Source of the DNA: Terebella lapidaria
Lineage: Eukaryota; Annelida; Polychaeta; Terebellida; Terebellidae
Reading direction: 5' to 3'
Length of the DNA: 64,000 bases
Assembly: GCA_949152475.1 (NCBI GenBank)
Contig: OX424559.1
Span: 16,771,809-16,835,808 of the forward strand
Shown here: positions 61,796 to 64,000 of the stretch, one piece after another
How the letters are laid out: each line of letters starts with the position of its first letter
Numbering within the stretch: position 1 is the stretch's first letter
Notes under the pieces: generated by a model
Told to the model about the DNA's origin: nothing
Database searches by the model: none
Seen by the model: the letters and a program-made list of their open reading frames with translations, nothing else
Position numbers and translations under genes: made by a program

Positions 61796-62940
61796 CCGGT
61801 AGCCTATCTTTGGCCCTTGGCCTAATTTTTAATTTTTTGTATTTGCATTTTTTCCTCAAAATTGCGACCATTTTTTAAGAAAAGCGTTCAATTTTGCATT
61901 TTGACGACCATTCTCTTAAAAATATGATTAGTTTTGAAGTTTTGAGATTTTTGTTTCAAAAGATTGCCCTTATGTAACCGTTGTAGCATGTATTCGTTGC
62001 CCTTGAATTTCCAGTCTGTGTGTGTCGGCCGCTTTTTTTTGTCAATGAAAAATTGTTGGATTTAGATTTATTCCACTTTTTCTTTCATAGTGGGTTTTGC
62101 ATGGAGTAAACTCCTAGAACACTCCAAGATAAATCCCAAATATTGGCACATTTAAAATTGTAAATCATATATTGCGGTTTCAGTGGTGACTTTAAATTTA
62201 ACCTTGAATGACTTTGAAAGGTCAAAACGACTTTTTTGTTTAAAAACACCCAATTTTGGACTTTGGCAACTATTTTTTTATCAAGATCTATTCAGAAAAG
62301 TTTGCTGTTCACTCTTTGACATTTCAAATTGAGGTACTATCGTATTGGTCCTAATGGTAGTAGCACGGCGACCCAAAGATATTTTTTCATATCATACATG
62401 AAACTCCCCTTTATAATATGTACCTTTGTGAGGTGTATACGTTTCATTGCCCTCAAATCGGTGGTCTGCGTGTGGCGGCCATTTTGATTTATTAATGGGT
62501 CTTAATAATGGGAGTTGTATGGAGTTAACTACCAGTCTAACAATCAAAGATAAAGCTTAAATACTGGCACATTCATATAGGAAGTCACATATATTGATTT
62601 TAGTGGTGAACGGCAATTTTGGTGAAAAAAAAGTTGCGGCTCAAAAGGATACTATAACCTTTCTTGGTCATCGGGCTAAGTTTATAAAGTCATAGTAGCA
62701 AGGTACCATTATATGGTTTTATTCCTGTTCAGATAAAGACATTGTAGATATTTAGTGATGAAAAAGATGTTCGTGGTAATTGGTAGTTAATTACAGCGAC
62801 ATGTAATCTGGTATATTGAGCTAGTATTACAGATATATGATATGAAAACGTAATCTGACCTTTTGTTCTATAAATAGAAGCGTCGGGAAAAAAATCTTGG
62901 AAATCCCCTAAAAGCCGAATCCCATACAGTGGCCCTTTAA

Positions 62941-63465
62941 TTCAATATCTGGAAACCCATTGATTGTATTTGTGAAATTCGTTCGAATTCATTGAAAACT
63001 ATTCATAATAGACCGAATCGGCTTTCATCGGCATGCTACTAGGTCTTTAAGTATTCATGTGCAAATATCCAGAAAGGTTTGACTGTGCACAAAAAAATTG
63101 TATAGGGACGACAGACCGGACACCTTACTCTACCGGTCTGTACATAGCATTTTCTCAAAAAATATAAATACGCTGTCTGTTGGTGTTGTCATCATAAATA
63201 TGATAAATGTGTAGGCTAATTCCTTATTTCTTCTGGGTTAATGATTAATAGAAATTAAGATTGAGAACATGCCCTCTTTGTCAAGAATTTGAACAGCATC
63301 ATTGGTGCCATGAATAATATCGAAATGTTCTTTTTTTCTCGAAACGACAACTGATAACGTTTTTCATAACATATTTTCGTTTTGCAATGCTCAGTGAGAG
63401 CTTCATAAACTACGGTTTAAACATACGAGTTTTTACGGTAGCCCTCGTTTTCATATCGAGGCTAA
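62941..63465. other. Spacer before the plus-strand gene
   Basis: AT-rich, with no coding or repeat feature recognised. Confidence 0.4.
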
Positions 63466-63522
63466 TGACGTCACAATCCCCGGCGTCCTAGATTTTAGTG
63501 CGCATGCTCGAAAAAGATGGCG
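63466..63522 (+). promoter_or_regulatory. Core promoter motif cluster (CRE, NRF1, YY1-like)
   Basis: A perfect CRE TGACGTCA at 63466-63473, an NRF1-type GCGCATGC at 63500-63507, and AAGATGGCG (YY1-like) at 63514-63522 overlapping the start codon. This spacing and the overlap of a YY1-type motif with the first ATG are common in TATA-less housekeeping promoters. Confidence 0.6.
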
Positions 63523-63546
63523 TCCAAGGCGATGAAGGACAAGGAG
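63517..63546 (+). CDS. Probable first coding exon of an unidentified gene
   Basis: ATG at 63517 in a strong context (AAAAG before ATGGCG) opens MASKAMKDKE and meets a good donor GTGAGA at 63547 in phase 0. No second exon was recognised in the 450 bases left in the window, so the product cannot be named. The lysine-rich ten residues carry no family information. Confidence 0.55.
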
Positions 63547-63970
63547 GTGAGAGAAAATTTCCATTTATTCTAGTTGATTGACGAGCTAAAAACGTTTCAA
63601 TAAGCCCTCAGTCATGCTAGCTCCCTCTACACTATTGTAAGAGCATAAAATCAGTTACGAAAATATCGATTTTCACTAATTTTGCACCTTGAATTTGATG
63701 CTCTCGAGCTGGAAAAATTTGACCTTTTTGAGTGCACCTGCACTCACTGACTCAGATTTGCCCAGGCCACCCACACCTGAACTTTCTTCACTTCTGTTTT
63801 TTGAGCAGCTTGTTGAGCTTGGTTCTATATACTATAGGGTAGCCTATTGACCACCCGGGTCAGTGGTCACTGAACCCTTCCAAGTTCCCTTTCGTGGTTC
63901 TGCTCCATTTCCTTTTTTTCCAGCCCAGGCCAGGGGCAGGCAGGGTGGCGGCGGGCCATTAATTAGGCAT

Positions 63971-63987
63971 CCCGATTGAAAATCGGG
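63971..63987. other. Short hairpin
   Basis: CCCGATTGAAAATCGGG is a perfect 7-bp stem with a 3-base loop near the window's right edge, within the intron of the unidentified gene. It resembles the kind of stem found at ends of palindromic repeats. Confidence 0.4.
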
Positions 63988-64000
63988 AGGCCTTATGTTT

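Larger units (their letters stand above)
59763..62936. mobile_element. Composite TTAA-flanked DNA element with internal minisatellite
   Basis: The ends are inverted copies over about 85 bp: GATTTCCAAGATTTTCTCCC then GACGCTTCC at left, and GATTTCCAAGATTTTTTTCC then CGACGCTTC read inward from the right. Outer termini are AGAGGTACTATAT and AGGGCCACTGTAT, each preceded by TTAA (59759-59762 and 62937-62940), the target duplication typical of piggyBac-type insertion. No transposase frame is present. The interior holds a CGTCGTCC simple repeat at 59979-60003, minisatellite array B, a nested MITE and a TA microsatellite, so it is a non-autonomous, repeat-loaded derivative. Confidence 0.65.

Overview
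This window is animal nuclear DNA, not microbial. Genes are split by GT-AG introns with small phase-consistent exons. Intergenic DNA is AT-rich, full of short TACATGTA-type palindromes, microsatellites and nested transposons. An immunoglobulin-superfamily adhesion gene, a motile-cilium gene and a DIRS-type tyrosine-recombinase retrotransposon suggest a marine invertebrate (deuterostome or spiralian). The species cannot be fixed from the sequence alone.

Layout. (1) 64-9297, minus strand: the 5' half of an NCAM/fasciclin-2-like cell-adhesion gene. It has a signal-peptide exon at 9237-9297, a 5.7 kb first intron, then eight exons coding four Ig domains, two exons per domain; it runs off the left edge. 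The first intron holds a TA-flanked MITE-like element. (2) 9.3-15.1 kb: non-coding, with hairpins and homopolymers. (3) 15.1-30.8 kb: a complex tandem duplication arranged H-U-U-H-U-U-U, where U is about 2.3 kb. The last U is split by a 2.2 kb DNA element with long terminal inverted repeats that carries a dead LINE fragment. (4) 30.8-40.7 kb: gene-free as far as I can see, with several GC-richer islands of unknown role. (5) 40685-47969: a nearly complete DIRS1-like retrotransposon (minus) with inverted terminal repeats and an internal complementary region that reproduces the circle junction. Its reading frames are broken. (6) 48.0-51.3 kb: a GC-rich block and a decayed LINE interrupted by two tRNA-derived SINE copies. 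(7) 51.3-53.0 kb: a minisatellite of about 118-135 bp. (8) 54347-58885, minus: a complete CFAP45 gene (eight coding exons, 556 aa) with a second, alternative last exon 0.8 kb further downstream. (9) 59763-62936: a TTAA-flanked composite element carrying the same minisatellite in the opposite orientation plus a nested MITE. (10) 63517 onward, plus: a probable first coding exon of another gene behind CRE, NRF1 and YY1-like motifs.

The cellular genes look functionally unrelated: one encodes a secreted or membrane adhesion protein, the other an axonemal coiled-coil protein. The most notable observations are the duplicated, phase-matched terminal exon of CFAP45; the exact DIRS circle-junction architecture next to compensating one-base frame breaks; and the minisatellite dense in nuclear-receptor half-sites, present in opposite orientations on both sides of CFAP45. 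All exon joins were worked out by hand from splice sites and phase; no database search was run.
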